64,000 nt of DNA from Arthrobacter pascens (GCF_017052465.1 NZ_JAFHKT010000138.1:30447-94446), one strand, 5' to 3'; counted from the stretch's first letter, positions 34,111 to 43,015 are shown. Notes: a model not told the origin generated them from the sequence alone. Program-made: numbers and translations.

Positions 34111-35097
34111 TCAATTATTCAGGGCCACGCGGGTGCCAACACCCCGTTTGAGCGCGGCGCGGTACAGGAGCCGCCCGATGGCAAGATCCTGCAGACCGAT
34201 ACCAACCGAATTGAACAAGGTTACGTCGTCATCGCCCTGGCGTCCCGCCCTGGTCCCGGTCACCACGTCACCCAGCTCGGCTGCCACATCCTCGAACGTC
34301 ATTGCACCTTCGGCCACTGGAATGATCAGCGCACCCGATTTGGCTCTGGCCGTCGGGAGGCTGTCCACGAAAACCCTCGCCCTCACCATGCCCGCCGAAT
34401 CGATCTCCCGGTGGTCAGCCCGGGGGCGGGATCCGACCGCGTTCACGTGCAGTCCTGGCTGGAACCACTCGCCCCTCACCAGGGGCTCAACGGCCGGCGT
34501 GAGGGTGCAGAGCACGTCGGCGCTTTCCACAACTTCACGCACGCTGGACGCCCGGGTGATGTTCAGGCCGTAGTGGGAAATCTCGCTACAGAAGGCAGCG
34601 ACGGTGTCCGCGGAACGGGACCACACCACGACGTTTTCAATCGGAAGAACAGCCAGCATGGCTTCCACATGTGTCACGGCCAGGGCGCCCGCACCAATGA
34701 GTCCCAGGGTGGTGCTGGCTGGCCTCGCAAGGAGCTTCGTCGCTACTGCACTGGCAGCGGCAGTGCGGACCCGCGTGGGGACTTTGCCGTCCAGGATGGC
34801 CAGGGTTTCGCCGGTCAGCTGGGAGACCAACATGATGGTGGACCGCTGTGTGGGCAGGCTGGATTCCCGGTTTGCCGGGATGTCCGCCAGGAGCTTCACG
34901 GATGCCAGCTCCTCGGCGCCGGACAGCGCTGCCATCGGCAGGAACCTGGCATCCGAGGACGGCAAGAGAAGGGAATCCGGCGCCGGCTGGACAGCCGTCC
35001 CCCGGCTGAGGCCGGCAAAAACGCGTTCGACGGCGGCGATGGTCCCTGGCATGTCGGCGAGGGCCTGGAGCTCGGAGGCCTTAAGGATCAGGGTCAT
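34111..35097 (-). CDS. Ornithine cyclodeaminase/mu-crystallin family protein
   Basis: 328 residues. RVRTAAASAVATKLLARPASTTLGLIGAGALAVTHVEAML carries the conserved substrate-binding Arg/Lys region and the NAD-binding GxGxxA motif. NAVGSRPRADHREIDSAGMVRARVFVDS is the family's Asp-containing catalytic region. Members include ornithine cyclodeaminase, alanine dehydrogenase-type and ketimine or imino acid reductases. 43 nt upstream of gntR, 84 nt downstream of the exported amidohydrolase. Confidence 0.9.
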   Translation of the reverse strand: MTLILKASELQALADMPGTIAAVERVFAGLSRGTAVQPAPDSLLLPSSDARFLPMAALSGAEELASVKLLADIPANRESSLPTQRSTIMLVSQLTGETLAILDGKVPTRVRTAAASAVATKLLARPASTTLGLIGAGALAVTHVEAMLAVLPIENVVVWSRSADTVAAFCSEISHYGLNITRASSVREVVESADVLCTLTPAVEPLVRGEWFQPGLHVNAVGSRPRADHREIDSAGMVRARVFVDSLPTARAKSGALIIPVAEGAMTFEDVAAELGDVVTGTRAGRQGDDDVTLFNSVGIGLQDLAIGRLLYRAALKRGVGTRVALNN

Positions 35098-35181
35098 GGG
35101 TTGCTTTCTGGATGGTGGGCCTCATGGGCCCGGGCAGGAGGACGGCGGCACGTGAAATGCGCCGGTACAAGTAGCGATCGA

Positions 35182-36519
35182 TCAAAGGTCATTCCGGACA
35201 AGGACTCCCTGTGCCACCACGGCACTGATCTTCTCCAGGGCCGCAGCGCTGGCCAAAGGATCAGAGTCCACAATGACTGCGTCTGCGAAGGAACCGCGCA
35301 CCAGCCGTCCTGCATTCCCGCTCCAACCGAGCAAGGCGGCGGCATTTACTGTCGCAGCCCTCAATGCGTCCAGGGGTGAAAGCCCGGCCTCACCCAGCAG
35401 GCGCGCCTCCGTGCCTATCGGAGTCACATCGGCGCCGAAGGAGTCCGTTCCTGCGACCACGGTTACTCCGGCTTCATGGGCAGCCTTCACTGCTGCCTTG
35501 ATGATGGGGGTGTACTCCTTGCCACGGGCGGCAAGGATGGGGTTGGCCGAGCCAGCCATGCTCGTGATGGCATCCAGGGTGGGAGTGAAGTAGGTCCCCC
35601 GCCTTGCCATCCGGGAGATGGTCTCCTCGCTGACGAAGACGCCGTGCTCGACGCTCCTCACACCTGCCCGTACCGCGCCGTCTATCCCCTCCGCGCTGTA
35701 GGCATGGCACAGGACCCCGGCGTTGCCTGCGGCCTTGACCACCGCGGAGAGCTGCTCGTAGGTGTAGACCAGTTTCCGGGGGTCCTGTTCCGGCAGGCCC
35801 GCGCGGGGGTTGGCCCGGGTCTTGATCACCTGGGCGCCGCGCTTCAGGTTGACGCGGGTGAGGTATGCAAGGTCCGCCGGTTCGGTGACTCCCCCGGACA
35901 GGGAGGCGAGCGGGGCAAGGTCCGGGTCTGCGAGGAGGGAGTCGCCCAGTTCGGGTGAAATGAACAGCCCCGCCGGGCTCATCCGGGGCGAAGCGCCGGC
36001 CGCCCAGGCTGGCAGGGCAGCAAGGGCGACGTCCTGATAGAAGCTGCTTGAACCACTCCTGACGCTGGTCGCTCCGCCCTGCAGGATGGCCCGCGCATCC
36101 GAAAGCGCGTTCGCATGGACATGCACGTCGATCAGGCCGGGAAGGACCCACCGTCCGGAGGCATCCACGATGCGGGCGCGGCCGGCAAGGGCGGCTACGG
36201 CACGCCGTGTTTCCTCGCGGCTGCCCGCCGCGGTGACCTTGCCATCTTCGAGCACGAGGACTCCGTCTACCACTGCATCGCCCGTCTTGGGGTCAACTAT
36301 GGTGCCGCCCTCAATGATCATGGGCGGGGGCGAAGCGGGGTGGCCGGTGCGGCCCGGGCTCGAGGGGTTGTCCACGGCCTGCGCCGCCGGGGCACCTCCC
36401 AGCTGGGCAGCAAGACTCGCCACTGAGATTCCGGCGAGGGCAGCCGCCCCGGCCAGGATGCCGCGGCGCGGAACTGCGGCGGGAGGCAGGGCAGCAGGGG
36501 TGTGGTCGTGCAGGCACAT
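35182..36519 (-). CDS. Tat-exported amidohydrolase (imidazolonepropionase-like)
   Basis: 445 residues from ATG 36519 (GGAG AAATA ATG). Twin-arginine signal: VPRRGILAGAAALAGISVASLAAQLGG followed by APAAQA cleavage region. Then an amidohydrolase: metal ligands HVHAN (VLPGLIDVHVHANALSD), lysine region RGAQVIKTRANPRAG, GVLCHAYSAEGIDGAVRAGVRSVEHGVF with two His, and TVVAGTDSFGADVTPIGTEARLL with the Asp. Acts outside the cell, probably hydrolysing a peptide-like or cyclic amide bond. First gene of the operon with the OCD-family and GntR genes; a GntR-type operator sits in its promoter. Confidence 0.9.
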   Translation of the reverse strand: MCLHDHTPAALPPAAVPRRGILAGAAALAGISVASLAAQLGGAPAAQAVDNPSSPGRTGHPASPPPMIIEGGTIVDPKTGDAVVDGVLVLEDGKVTAAGSREETRRAVAALAGRARIVDASGRWVLPGLIDVHVHANALSDARAILQGGATSVRSGSSSFYQDVALAALPAWAAGASPRMSPAGLFISPELGDSLLADPDLAPLASLSGGVTEPADLAYLTRVNLKRGAQVIKTRANPRAGLPEQDPRKLVYTYEQLSAVVKAAGNAGVLCHAYSAEGIDGAVRAGVRSVEHGVFVSEETISRMARRGTYFTPTLDAITSMAGSANPILAARGKEYTPIIKAAVKAAHEAGVTVVAGTDSFGADVTPIGTEARLLGEAGLSPLDALRAATVNAAALLGWSGNAGRLVRGSFADAVIVDSDPLASAAALEKISAVVAQGVLVRNDL

Positions 36520-36646
36520 ATTATTTCTCCAATTAGAAGGGCCCTCCCGGAAGGAACGCGGGCCCGATGGCAACAGGTCAATGGGGTGTTCTTTTACTGA
36601 GGGCCGATGCGCTTCCCCAGCGAGCCGGCAGCCCTCTTTCACATCC

Positions 36647-36675
36647 ACAATAGCGCGTTTGGTATACCAAACCAA
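36647..36675 (-). promoter_or_regulatory. Promoter of the amidohydrolase-OCD-gntR operon
   Basis: On the minus strand, TTGGTT (36675-36670), 17 bases, TATTGT (36652-36647). The 16-bp palindrome at 36657-36672 fills the spacer, the classical place for repression. Confidence 0.6.
36657..36672. promoter_or_regulatory. GntR/FCD-type operator (GTTTGGTATACCAAAC)
   Basis: Perfect 16-bp palindrome between the putative -35 and -10 of the minus-strand operon. The core TGGTATACCA is the shape bound by VanR/FadR-subfamily GntR proteins. The regulator encoded by the last gene of the same operon is the likely ligand. A second, slightly imperfect copy is at 38283-38296. Confidence 0.78.
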
Positions 36676-36710
36676 TAGCGGCCGGACACTCAGTTTTAGA
36701 GTTCAGGTCC

Positions 36711-38198
36711 TCACGGGACCGTGACCGGAGTGGAGACTTCCGCACGCGGGTAGGCCGGAGGAAACAGCTCGCCGGGCGTCCTGCGCTGGGCATCCCGCAC
36801 CGAGTAGGCCGCCCGCATCTGGTCGAAGAGGCGCTGTCCCTCGGCCCGCAGCGCCTGCAGGTCGATGCCGGGCAGGGTGCCGCCGACCACCACGGGCTGC
36901 CCGGCCACGAAGGTATCCGTCACCTGGCGCGCCGTGCCATTGAGCACCAGCGTGCGCAGTGGGTCTTCGACGACGCCATCGCCGAAGTGGCCCAGGGAGA
37001 GGACCGTGATGTCGGCCTGCATCCCGGGGGCAAGCCTCCCCAGGTCGGCCCGTCCGAGGGCACGCGCGCCGCCGATGGTGGCGGCGTCGAAGTAGTCGGC
37101 CAGGGCCCCGGCGTCCGGCCTCTCCTCGACCAGCCGGGTCAGGTGCATGCCGACGTCCATGCCGCGCACCAGGTCCGGCGGAAATGAGTCCGTACCCAGG
37201 CACAGGTTGACTCCTGCCTCGCGGAAGCGGTCGAACGAAACAAGCTGCTTCTGGTAGCGGAAGGACGTCAGCGGGCAGTGGATAATGCTGACGCCGTGCC
37301 GGGCCAGCAAGTCCAGCGGGCCTCCGTGGGAGGACGCGGCGAGGTCCTTGCCGTTGATCACGACACCATGCGGGATCAGCAAGCGAGTGCCGAACAGGCC
37401 GGTCGATTCGAGCAGTTCCAGGACGCCGCGTCCGGCGGAACGCTGCAGAAGCTCGTTCTCGAGCGGGGACTGGAGGCAGTGGAGCCGGACGAGCGCGTCC
37501 CGCTCCCGGGCTATCCGCGCCGTCTGCCGCATGAGTTCTTCGGACAGGGTCTCGATGCGGCACGGCAGCAGAACGCCGGTAACTAGCGGGTCTGCGAGGC
37601 TGGCGGCGTGGTCCATGAAGCGCTCTGCGTCGCGAAGACCCGCAAGCCCCCAGGCCTCGTCGAAGTGGACTTCGCGGCCGCCTGCGGCAGTGGTGACATG
37701 GACCCCCGACCGGTAGGCGGGGCCGAGGTAGCCGCGCAGTCCGATCCGCCGGCTCGTCTCTGCCATGTCCACCAGCTCGTCGAGGCCTTCAGCCCAGGAA
37801 CTGTGGATCTCGGAGGCAATGGGCATGAAGGTCGTAATGCCGTGCAGTGCAAGCTGCGCCAGGGCGAATTCGCGGACCGTGGCGCGCTCGGACGGCGTGA
37901 ACACGTCCCGGCGACGGTTGGCGAAGTAGTCCTCCGACCAGAGGTGGCCAGCGGCAACATCGGGGGCAGGCCACGAGTCAAGGATGAGGTGATCGATGTC
38001 GGCGAGGGCATCCAGATCTATCAGGCCGGGTATGACCAGGCTCTGGCCGTAGTCGCGCTCCTCCTCGACCCGGCCTTCGTAGTGGCGCCCCACGAAGACG
38101 ATGGAATCTCCATCGAAGACCACTTCGCCGTCCTCGATGAGGGTGTGCCGCGTCCCGTCGAACCCCAGAACGTACCGGGCAGAGATCTTCTTGTACAT
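36711..38198 (-). CDS. Amidohydrolase superfamily protein, chlorohydrolase-like, lacking the HxH motif
   Basis: 495 residues from ATG 38198 (AAGGAGG, 5 nt spacing); ATG 38216 is an alternative. Beta-sandwich start ARYVLGFDGTRHTLIEDGEVVFDGDSIVFVG. At the strand-1 position where PGxxDxHxH is expected the sequence reads VIPGLIDLDALADIDH, so the paired histidines are absent; later ligand candidates are kept (ALVRLHCLQS, LLIPHGVVI, NLCLGTDSFPPD). This pattern is known in a small group of chlorohydrolase-like proteins. Could be a deaminase or hydrolase with one metal, or a variant function. Divergent from the DUF3100 transporter with a GntR-type site between them. Confidence 0.85.
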   Translation of the reverse strand: MYKKISARYVLGFDGTRHTLIEDGEVVFDGDSIVFVGRHYEGRVEEERDYGQSLVIPGLIDLDALADIDHLILDSWPAPDVAAGHLWSEDYFANRRRDVFTPSERATVREFALAQLALHGITTFMPIASEIHSSWAEGLDELVDMAETSRRIGLRGYLGPAYRSGVHVTTAAGGREVHFDEAWGLAGLRDAERFMDHAASLADPLVTGVLLPCRIETLSEELMRQTARIARERDALVRLHCLQSPLENELLQRSAGRGVLELLESTGLFGTRLLIPHGVVINGKDLAASSHGGPLDLLARHGVSIIHCPLTSFRYQKQLVSFDRFREAGVNLCLGTDSFPPDLVRGMDVGMHLTRLVEERPDAGALADYFDAATIGGARALGRADLGRLAPGMQADITVLSLGHFGDGVVEDPLRTLVLNGTARQVTDTFVAGQPVVVGGTLPGIDLQALRAEGQRLFDQMRAAYSVRDAQRRTPGELFPPAYPRAEVSTPVTVP

Positions 38199-38282
38199 GC
38201 GTGCCTCCTTGCACATGGGGCCGGGTGAACCCGCACCGAAAAAAATGTGACTTGCCTCTCAATGGACACGAGTATACAGTCA

Positions 38283-38296
38283 TTTGGTATACCGAA
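38283..38296. promoter_or_regulatory. GntR/FCD-type operator copy 2 (TTTGGTATACCGAA)
   Basis: Same GGTATACC core and arms as the site at 36657 with one arm mismatch. It lies in the 164-bp divergent intergenic region between the amidohydrolase (start 38198, minus) and the DUF3100 gene (start 38363, plus), next to minus-strand TTGACT (38302-38297) and TATACT (38276-38271). Confidence 0.72.
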
Positions 38297-38362
38297 AGTC
38301 AACTTCCGCAATGTGGAAGGCAATGTTTCCCCTCCCCCTCGTTCCCTCGAAAGGCCTGCGTC

Positions 38363-39823
38363 ATGCGCAATGAAGCGAAGACCTCAGTCGGCCCCGCGCC
38401 CGCCTTACTGGACACAGCACCCGCGCGTTCCTTCCGTGCCCGTCCCGGCATGTGGCTCACGATGATCGCGCTCTCCACCGCCGTCTGTGCCGTAGCCATC
38501 ACTATCGGAACGCACAAGTTCCACCTCGGCCCGGCCGCCATCGTCCTGATGCCCATCCTGTGGACCGTTCTCATCGGCGGATTCCTCGGAGTCCAACGAT
38601 GGAAACCCATCGGAGGGCGAGCGCGTGCGGTCTCCACACACCTGATGGACGTATCCATTGTTTTCTTCCTGGCAGGCCTCGGCACACAAATTGGCCCGTC
38701 ACTGACGAAGTTCACCGGCCTCGGCCCCGCGATACTCCTGCAGGAGGTGGGGCACGTGGTCGGAACGGTAATCCTGGCCCTGCCGGTCGCGGTTGCCCTG
38801 GGGTTGGGCCGCACTGCGGTCGGGGCCACCTGGTCGATCGACCGCGAGTCCTACCTCGCCTTCGCCATCCAGCGCTTCGGCGTCCGCTCCCCCGAGTACC
38901 GCGGCGTGTTCGCCGTATGGGTGCTGGGCAGCGTCTTCGGCGCCGTGTTTATCTCGCTCCTGGCCGGACTTCTCGGCGGACTGGACTTCTTTGACCCCCG
39001 CGCCCTCGCCTTGGGCCTCGGACTGGGATCCGCGTCCATGATGCTCGGCGGCGTCGGCGCCCTGTCCATCCTGTACCCGGAAATGGCTGGCGAGATCATG
39101 GCCCTCGCTGCCCTGTCCAACCTCGTCACGAACATCGTCGGCTTCTACGCCGGTGTCTTTATCGCGTTGCCGATGTGCCAGAAGCTCTACAAGATGTGGT
39201 CCCGCATCTTCGGACGGGACGACCTCGGCCGCCGTGTCCGCCGCGGGGCTCTCATTGGGGCGGCGGCTGGAACGGAAGCGGGCGGCTCCGTCTCGGCATG
39301 CCCGGGCGGGTCACTGGCCGACGACTCCGGCGAGGCCGCCGAAGTCGACACCGTAGACGTCAACGGCATCGAAGAGGATCCCGTTGTTGTCCGGACCCCC
39401 AGGACGTGGCTCCTCGCGTTCGCCGCGACCGGAGTGGCCGGTGTCCTGCTTAACGCCCTTGGCACGGGTACTGCCCGGCCGTTGGATGTGGTGGGCGTGC
39501 TCATCCTGCTGGTTCTCACTGCCATCGCACTGGTGCTTGCGAAGCTCGTGCCGGTGGTCCCGTCCAGCATCTGGGTCTTGGCCTTGGCGACCATTGCCTC
39601 CGCAACGTTCGTGCCCATCGGCCCATTCATCGCCTCCAGCACACAGCACATCAACGTGCTGTTCGCGGGCCTTCCCATGATCGCCCTGATCGGCATGTCG
39701 CTCGGCCGTGATGTGAAGGCGCTGCGCTCATTGAGCTGGAAGATTGTCATCGTCGCCCTGATGACCTTCACGGCGAGCTTCGTCGCCGCGGCAGTCATCG
39801 CGCAGGCTGCCTTCCATTTCTAG
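38363..39823 (+). CDS. DUF3100 family membrane transporter
   Basis: 486 residues from ATG 38363. About 10-11 membrane segments; contains the family's conserved IGTHKFHLGPAAIVLMPILW, FFLAGLGTQIGPSL, GATWSIDRESYLAFAIQRFGVRSPEYRGVFAVWVLGSVFGAVF and LGLGSASMMLGGVGALSILYPEMAGEIMALAA stretches. A hydrophilic stretch (about 290-340) splits the membrane part in two. DUF3100 proteins lie beside amidohydrolases in many genomes and are presumed carriers for their substrates. Here amidohydrolase genes flank it on both sides. Confidence 0.88.
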   Translation: MRNEAKTSVGPAPALLDTAPARSFRARPGMWLTMIALSTAVCAVAITIGTHKFHLGPAAIVLMPILWTVLIGGFLGVQRWKPIGGRARAVSTHLMDVSIVFFLAGLGTQIGPSLTKFTGLGPAILLQEVGHVVGTVILALPVAVALGLGRTAVGATWSIDRESYLAFAIQRFGVRSPEYRGVFAVWVLGSVFGAVFISLLAGLLGGLDFFDPRALALGLGLGSASMMLGGVGALSILYPEMAGEIMALAALSNLVTNIVGFYAGVFIALPMCQKLYKMWSRIFGRDDLGRRVRRGALIGAAAGTEAGGSVSACPGGSLADDSGEAAEVDTVDVNGIEEDPVVVRTPRTWLLAFAATGVAGVLLNALGTGTARPLDVVGVLILLVLTAIALVLAKLVPVVPSSIWVLALATIASATFVPIGPFIASSTQHINVLFAGLPMIALIGMSLGRDVKALRSLSWKIVIVALMTFTASFVAAAVIAQAAFHF

Positions 39824-39837
39824 TCCATGGTGCGGCA

Positions 39838-39874
39838 GGGAAGGCACCGGTCCGTTGGGGGTCGGTGCCTTCCC
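39838..39874 (+). terminator. Hairpin between DUF3100 and deaminase genes
   Basis: GGGAAGGCACCG (39838-39849) and CGGTGCCTTCCC (39863-39874) form a perfect 12-bp stem. It begins 14 nt after the DUF3100 stop and 36 nt before the next start, so it may reduce rather than stop read-through. Confidence 0.7.
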
Positions 39875-39910
39875 CGCCGTCGTTCACAGCCCGTACCGTA
39901 AGGAATGATC

Positions 39911-41143
39911 ATGCTCATCACCAATGTCCGCCCTTGGGGCGGGGACGCCGCAGACCTCGAGCTTCGCGAGGGGAAGATCGCGGCCGTTCACCCGGCGGGT
40001 GCCGCCGTCGGGGTAGCCCACGGCGCAGGCGAGACAGTCGACGGGCGCGGGCGGATCGCCCTGCCTGCATTCACGGATGTGCACGTGCACCTCGATTCGA
40101 CCCGGATCGGGCTGCCGTTCCGGGAGCACACCGCCTCACCCGGCGTGTGGAACATGATGCGCAATGACCGGGAAAACTGGCGCGACACCCCCGTCCCGTA
40201 CACCGAGGTCGTAGCGGGAACTCTGGAGCGGATGATTGCGCGGGGCACCACGCGCGTCCGTTCCTACGCCCAGATCGATGTGGACTGCAAGCTTGAGCGC
40301 TTCGAGGCAGTCATGGCCGCGAAGGAGCGCTTCGCCCACGCCGCCGACGTCGAGGTTATGGCTTTCCCCCAGGCAGGCCTCCTGCTGGAGGACGGAACTG
40401 TCCCGCTCGTCGAGGAGGCCCTCCGCGCGGGCGCGACAACCGTCGGCGGCATTGATCCCTGCCAGCTGGACCGTGACCCGGTCCGCCACCTGGACATCGT
40501 CTTCGGCCTGGCTGCAAAGTACGGGGTCGACGTCGACATTCACCTGCACGAGCCTGGCCACATGGGGGTCTTCAGCACTGAACTTGTCTTCGAGCGAACG
40601 CGAGCGCTGGGCATGCAGGGGCGCGTGTCACTGTCCCACGCCTACGATCTGGCCAACGTCCACCCCGACGTCACCGCCCGGCTCGTGGAGCAGATGGCCG
40701 AGCTTGACGTTGCCTGGGCAACGGTCGCCCCGGCGAGTGGAGGCACACAGTTCGACCTGGCCGGGATGACCGACGCCGGGATCCGTATCGGTTTGGGCGA
40801 GGACGGCCAGCGGGACTACTGGAGCCCGTACGGCAATTGCGACATGCTCGACCGCACGTGGCAACTGGCCTTTACGCACCGGCTGCGCAAGGACCCGCTG
40901 ATCGAACACTGCGCGGCGATCGCCACCGTCGGGGGCGCGTCCATCATGGACCGCACCGTCCAGCGGCTCACCAGCCCCGACGACCGGCCCGGCCTGGCTC
41001 CTGGCGACCGGGCCGACATCGTCCTGGTCGACGGCGAGACCATCACGAGCACCATCATGGATCGGGGCACCGACCGCACCGTCATCCACGATGGCAGGCT
41101 CGTGGCCGACAAGCTGGCCGTTCTCCCAAACCCTGTCCCATAG
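39911..41143 (+). CDS. CodA-like amidohydrolase (cytosine deaminase family)
   Basis: 410 residues from ATG 39911 (TAAGGA 6 nt upstream; the ATG at 39905 is too close to it). Metal site HVHLD in LPAFTDVHVHLDSTRIGLPFREHT, catalytic region VDIHLHEPGHMGVFSTELVFE, SLSHAYDL and the Asp in RIGLGEDGQRDYWSPYGNCDMLDR; all ligands of the cytosine deaminase branch are present. Probably deaminates or hydrolyses a heterocycle. Third amidohydrolase of this region. Confidence 0.9.
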   Translation: MLITNVRPWGGDAADLELREGKIAAVHPAGAAVGVAHGAGETVDGRGRIALPAFTDVHVHLDSTRIGLPFREHTASPGVWNMMRNDRENWRDTPVPYTEVVAGTLERMIARGTTRVRSYAQIDVDCKLERFEAVMAAKERFAHAADVEVMAFPQAGLLLEDGTVPLVEEALRAGATTVGGIDPCQLDRDPVRHLDIVFGLAAKYGVDVDIHLHEPGHMGVFSTELVFERTRALGMQGRVSLSHAYDLANVHPDVTARLVEQMAELDVAWATVAPASGGTQFDLAGMTDAGIRIGLGEDGQRDYWSPYGNCDMLDRTWQLAFTHRLRKDPLIEHCAAIATVGGASIMDRTVQRLTSPDDRPGLAPGDRADIVLVDGETITSTIMDRGTDRTVIHDGRLVADKLAVLPNPVP

Positions 41144-41461
41144 GGCCGGCAACCCGAGCAGCAACCGCCTTCCCCGGGAAGCTGCGCATGCCTCAATGAA
41201 CACCGGGACGAACATCACAGCCGAAATTTTCTGCCTTTGTATTGCGCCCGCCCCACTGATCGTCCACACTGGCTACAGATCCGCAGGAGATTGCTTCCGC
41301 CGATCCAGCCCGCCGAGTATCTGCGGCCGGCAGCCACCGCCCCATCAGAGAATGCCGGGCCCCCTCTGCAACCACCGCTTTCCGCCTCCCCGGCTATGCC
41401 CGGGCCCGGAAGCCTGTGCCCACCGAGAACCCCGGCACATCCCGACGAGAAAGAGACCACC
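41144..41461. other. Intergenic region without recognisable features
   Basis: 318 bases between the CodA-like gene and a small hypothetical. No hairpin with T-tract, no conserved open frame and no operator-like palindrome was seen. Confidence 0.4.
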
Positions 41462-41716
41462 ATGATCAAGCGCCATTCTGACGTCGTCCTGGAAGTCACC
41501 GCCCACGACCCGCACTCCGTCGAAAATGACCTGAACGCCGCAGTAGAGATCGCCCGCGAACACGCCATGAAGGAACGCCGCCACGGCATCCTCGTCACTC
41601 AGCACGGATATACCCGCTACACCGTCGCTGTAAGCCGCGATGTCCCCTACGGGCTGACTCATGAACGGCGCGACGAGCCGCCGAACTCACTTACGGAGAC
41701 CGGTGGGGGCCGCTGA
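41462..41716 (+). CDS. Hypothetical small protein
   Basis: 84 residues from ATG 41462, preceded by GAAAGAG. MIKRHSDVVLEVTAHDPHSVENDLNAAVEIAREHAM, then VTQHGYTRYTVAVSRDVPYGLTHERR. Charged, cytoplasmic, no recognised domain. Sequences of this style are common short orphans in Arthrobacter-type genomes. Function unknown. Confidence 0.6.
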   Translation: MIKRHSDVVLEVTAHDPHSVENDLNAAVEIAREHAMKERRHGILVTQHGYTRYTVAVSRDVPYGLTHERRDEPPNSLTETGGGR

Positions 41717-41820
41717 GCGAGTGACCCCGACCGCCTGATACGCAGAAGTCATGGGATAGAAACCCCTGGGCCACCGTGGCGGCCCACACTGGACTCAAAC
41801 ACGCATGCAGGGAGGAGCCC

Positions 41821-42168
41821 ATGATGACCGCACATGCAGTAGTGCGTTCCTGTTCTGAGCTGTCCGTCGGAGATCATGTAGAAGCACAGCGGGACGGGCG
41901 GGTTTTGCACCGCGGCCGCGTGCTCGCTGTTGTTCCGGCGCTGGAGCTTTTCTGGATTTCGGATGCCCGGACTGGAACCCGCCAGCTCCTTGACCTGGAG
42001 ATGCTGTCGGTCCTGCGCTGTCCTGTCCGTGCAGTCCCTGAGGCGGAGGCGAATCCTGTGTCGGTGCTCTTGTGCCGGAACGGTCTGTCCGGCAAGAAGA
42101 TCGCCGAACATGCACCACGTGATCCTGATGGTCCAGGAAACGGGCCGCTACCCGTCCCGGCACTCTGA
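41821..42168 (+). CDS. Hypothetical protein with SH3-like N-terminal half
   Basis: 115 residues from ATG 41821 (GGGAGGAG 5 nt upstream; a second ATG follows immediately). SCSELSVGDHVEAQRDGRVLHRGRVLAVVPALELFWISDARTGTRQLLDLE looks like a small beta-barrel; LCRNGLSGKKIAEHAPRD could be the beginning of an HTH. The 3' end overlaps the broken helicase-associated gene in another frame, so the end of this reading frame may be the result of decay. Function unknown. Confidence 0.55.
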   Translation: MMTAHAVVRSCSELSVGDHVEAQRDGRVLHRGRVLAVVPALELFWISDARTGTRQLLDLEMLSVLRCPVRAVPEAEANPVSVLLCRNGLSGKKIAEHAPRDPDGPGNGPLPVPAL

Positions 42169-42553
42169 CGATGCGTCCGAGCGAAAGCTGGCGGCGTAGC
42201 TGCGCCGCCGCCGGCGTGACGCCCGTGCCGGAATCCTTGCCCCGGAGCTCCGTGACGGGCTCGCTGTGCTGCCGGACTGGCAGCGCAAACCCCGCGACGT
42301 GGCCGGTGACGCCATCTGGAGGGACCAATTGGCTGCGCTGGTGGCATATCGCCTGGGCGGTAACGACTGGCCGCGCCGCAAGGCCGCCGACACAGAACAG
42401 GAACATGAACTCGGTTTCTGGCTTCACACCCAGCGGTTCAAACTGCGCCGCGGCAAACTCAGCTCGGAGAAAGCCGAAGAGCTGGATGCAGCGTTGCCTG
42501 GATGGCTGGCAGGACGGAAGCGGGGCAAGAAGGCCCAGCTATCCCTGAACTGA
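42110..42553 (+). pseudogene. Helicase-associated-domain protein interrupted by an amber codon
   Basis: One frame encodes MVQETGRYPSRHSDDASERKLAA, stop, LRRRRRDARAGILAPELRDGLAVLPDWQR and then WRDQLAALVAYRLGGNDWPRRKAADTEQEHELGFWLHTQRFKLRRG...LPGW, i.e. two helicase-associated (HA) repeats. The stop TAG (42197-42199) stands exactly where HA repeats have the Trp of the (A)WLRRRR motif, so a TGG-to-TAG change explains the break. Downstream part could start at ATG 42266. Such short HA proteins are frequent in Arthrobacter and of unknown function. Confidence 0.7.
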
Positions 42554-43015
42554 ACAGATCCACCCGGGTCCAGTGCGACCGGGACGAGACCCCTGAGTAA
42601 CCGCTGCTGAGCCAGCGAAGCCGGCTGATACTGGGACCGGAGAGCCGGTCACTCCTCGGCCTGACCGCACATTTTGGAGGTTCCAGCGGAGCCAGCGCCT
42701 CGAGCAATTCTTCACCAAGTGTTCAGCATGCGTTGGAGCTGATTGTCGCCCGTCCTTCTACCCTTCAGGTAGGGGCATCGCGACATCCACGGCCGTGGTG
42801 GACCTTCGAGAGCCCCGCACCCACCTCAGCCGGTGTGGGGCTCTCCGCGGGCCGAGTACCAGCGATGACCGGACGTTGACGTCGAAGCGGTACAGCAGCA
42901 GCGACGCAGCGGTTCGTCAAGGAAACGTTCTGACGCCGTTCACCGGCGATACACGGGCGGCTAAGGTCCCATTGCCTGAATGGAGGTGACAAGCCCCACA
43001 CCCCCAGGAGACATC
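42554..43015. other. Intergenic region with one long hairpin
   Basis: 462 bases upstream of phoD. The notable feature is a 14-bp inverted repeat GAGAGCCCCGCACC / GGTGTGGGGCTCTC at 42808-42821 and 42832-42845 (one mismatch, 10-base loop) without T-tract; it could be a terminator for the region to the left. No gene was recognised in the rest. Confidence 0.5.

Noticed and set aside
38201..38362. N-terminal extension of the DUF3100 protein
   Set aside because: The extension would be translated from the divergent promoter and operator region and contains no membrane or signal feature; ATG 38363 is the likely start.
42808..42845. tRNA-like or small RNA hairpin
   Set aside because: A single long stem with a 10-base loop and no cloverleaf; taken as a terminator-like hairpin.
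42554..43015. Mobile element remnant next to broken gene
   Set aside because: No transposase motif, terminal inverted repeat or target duplication could be found.
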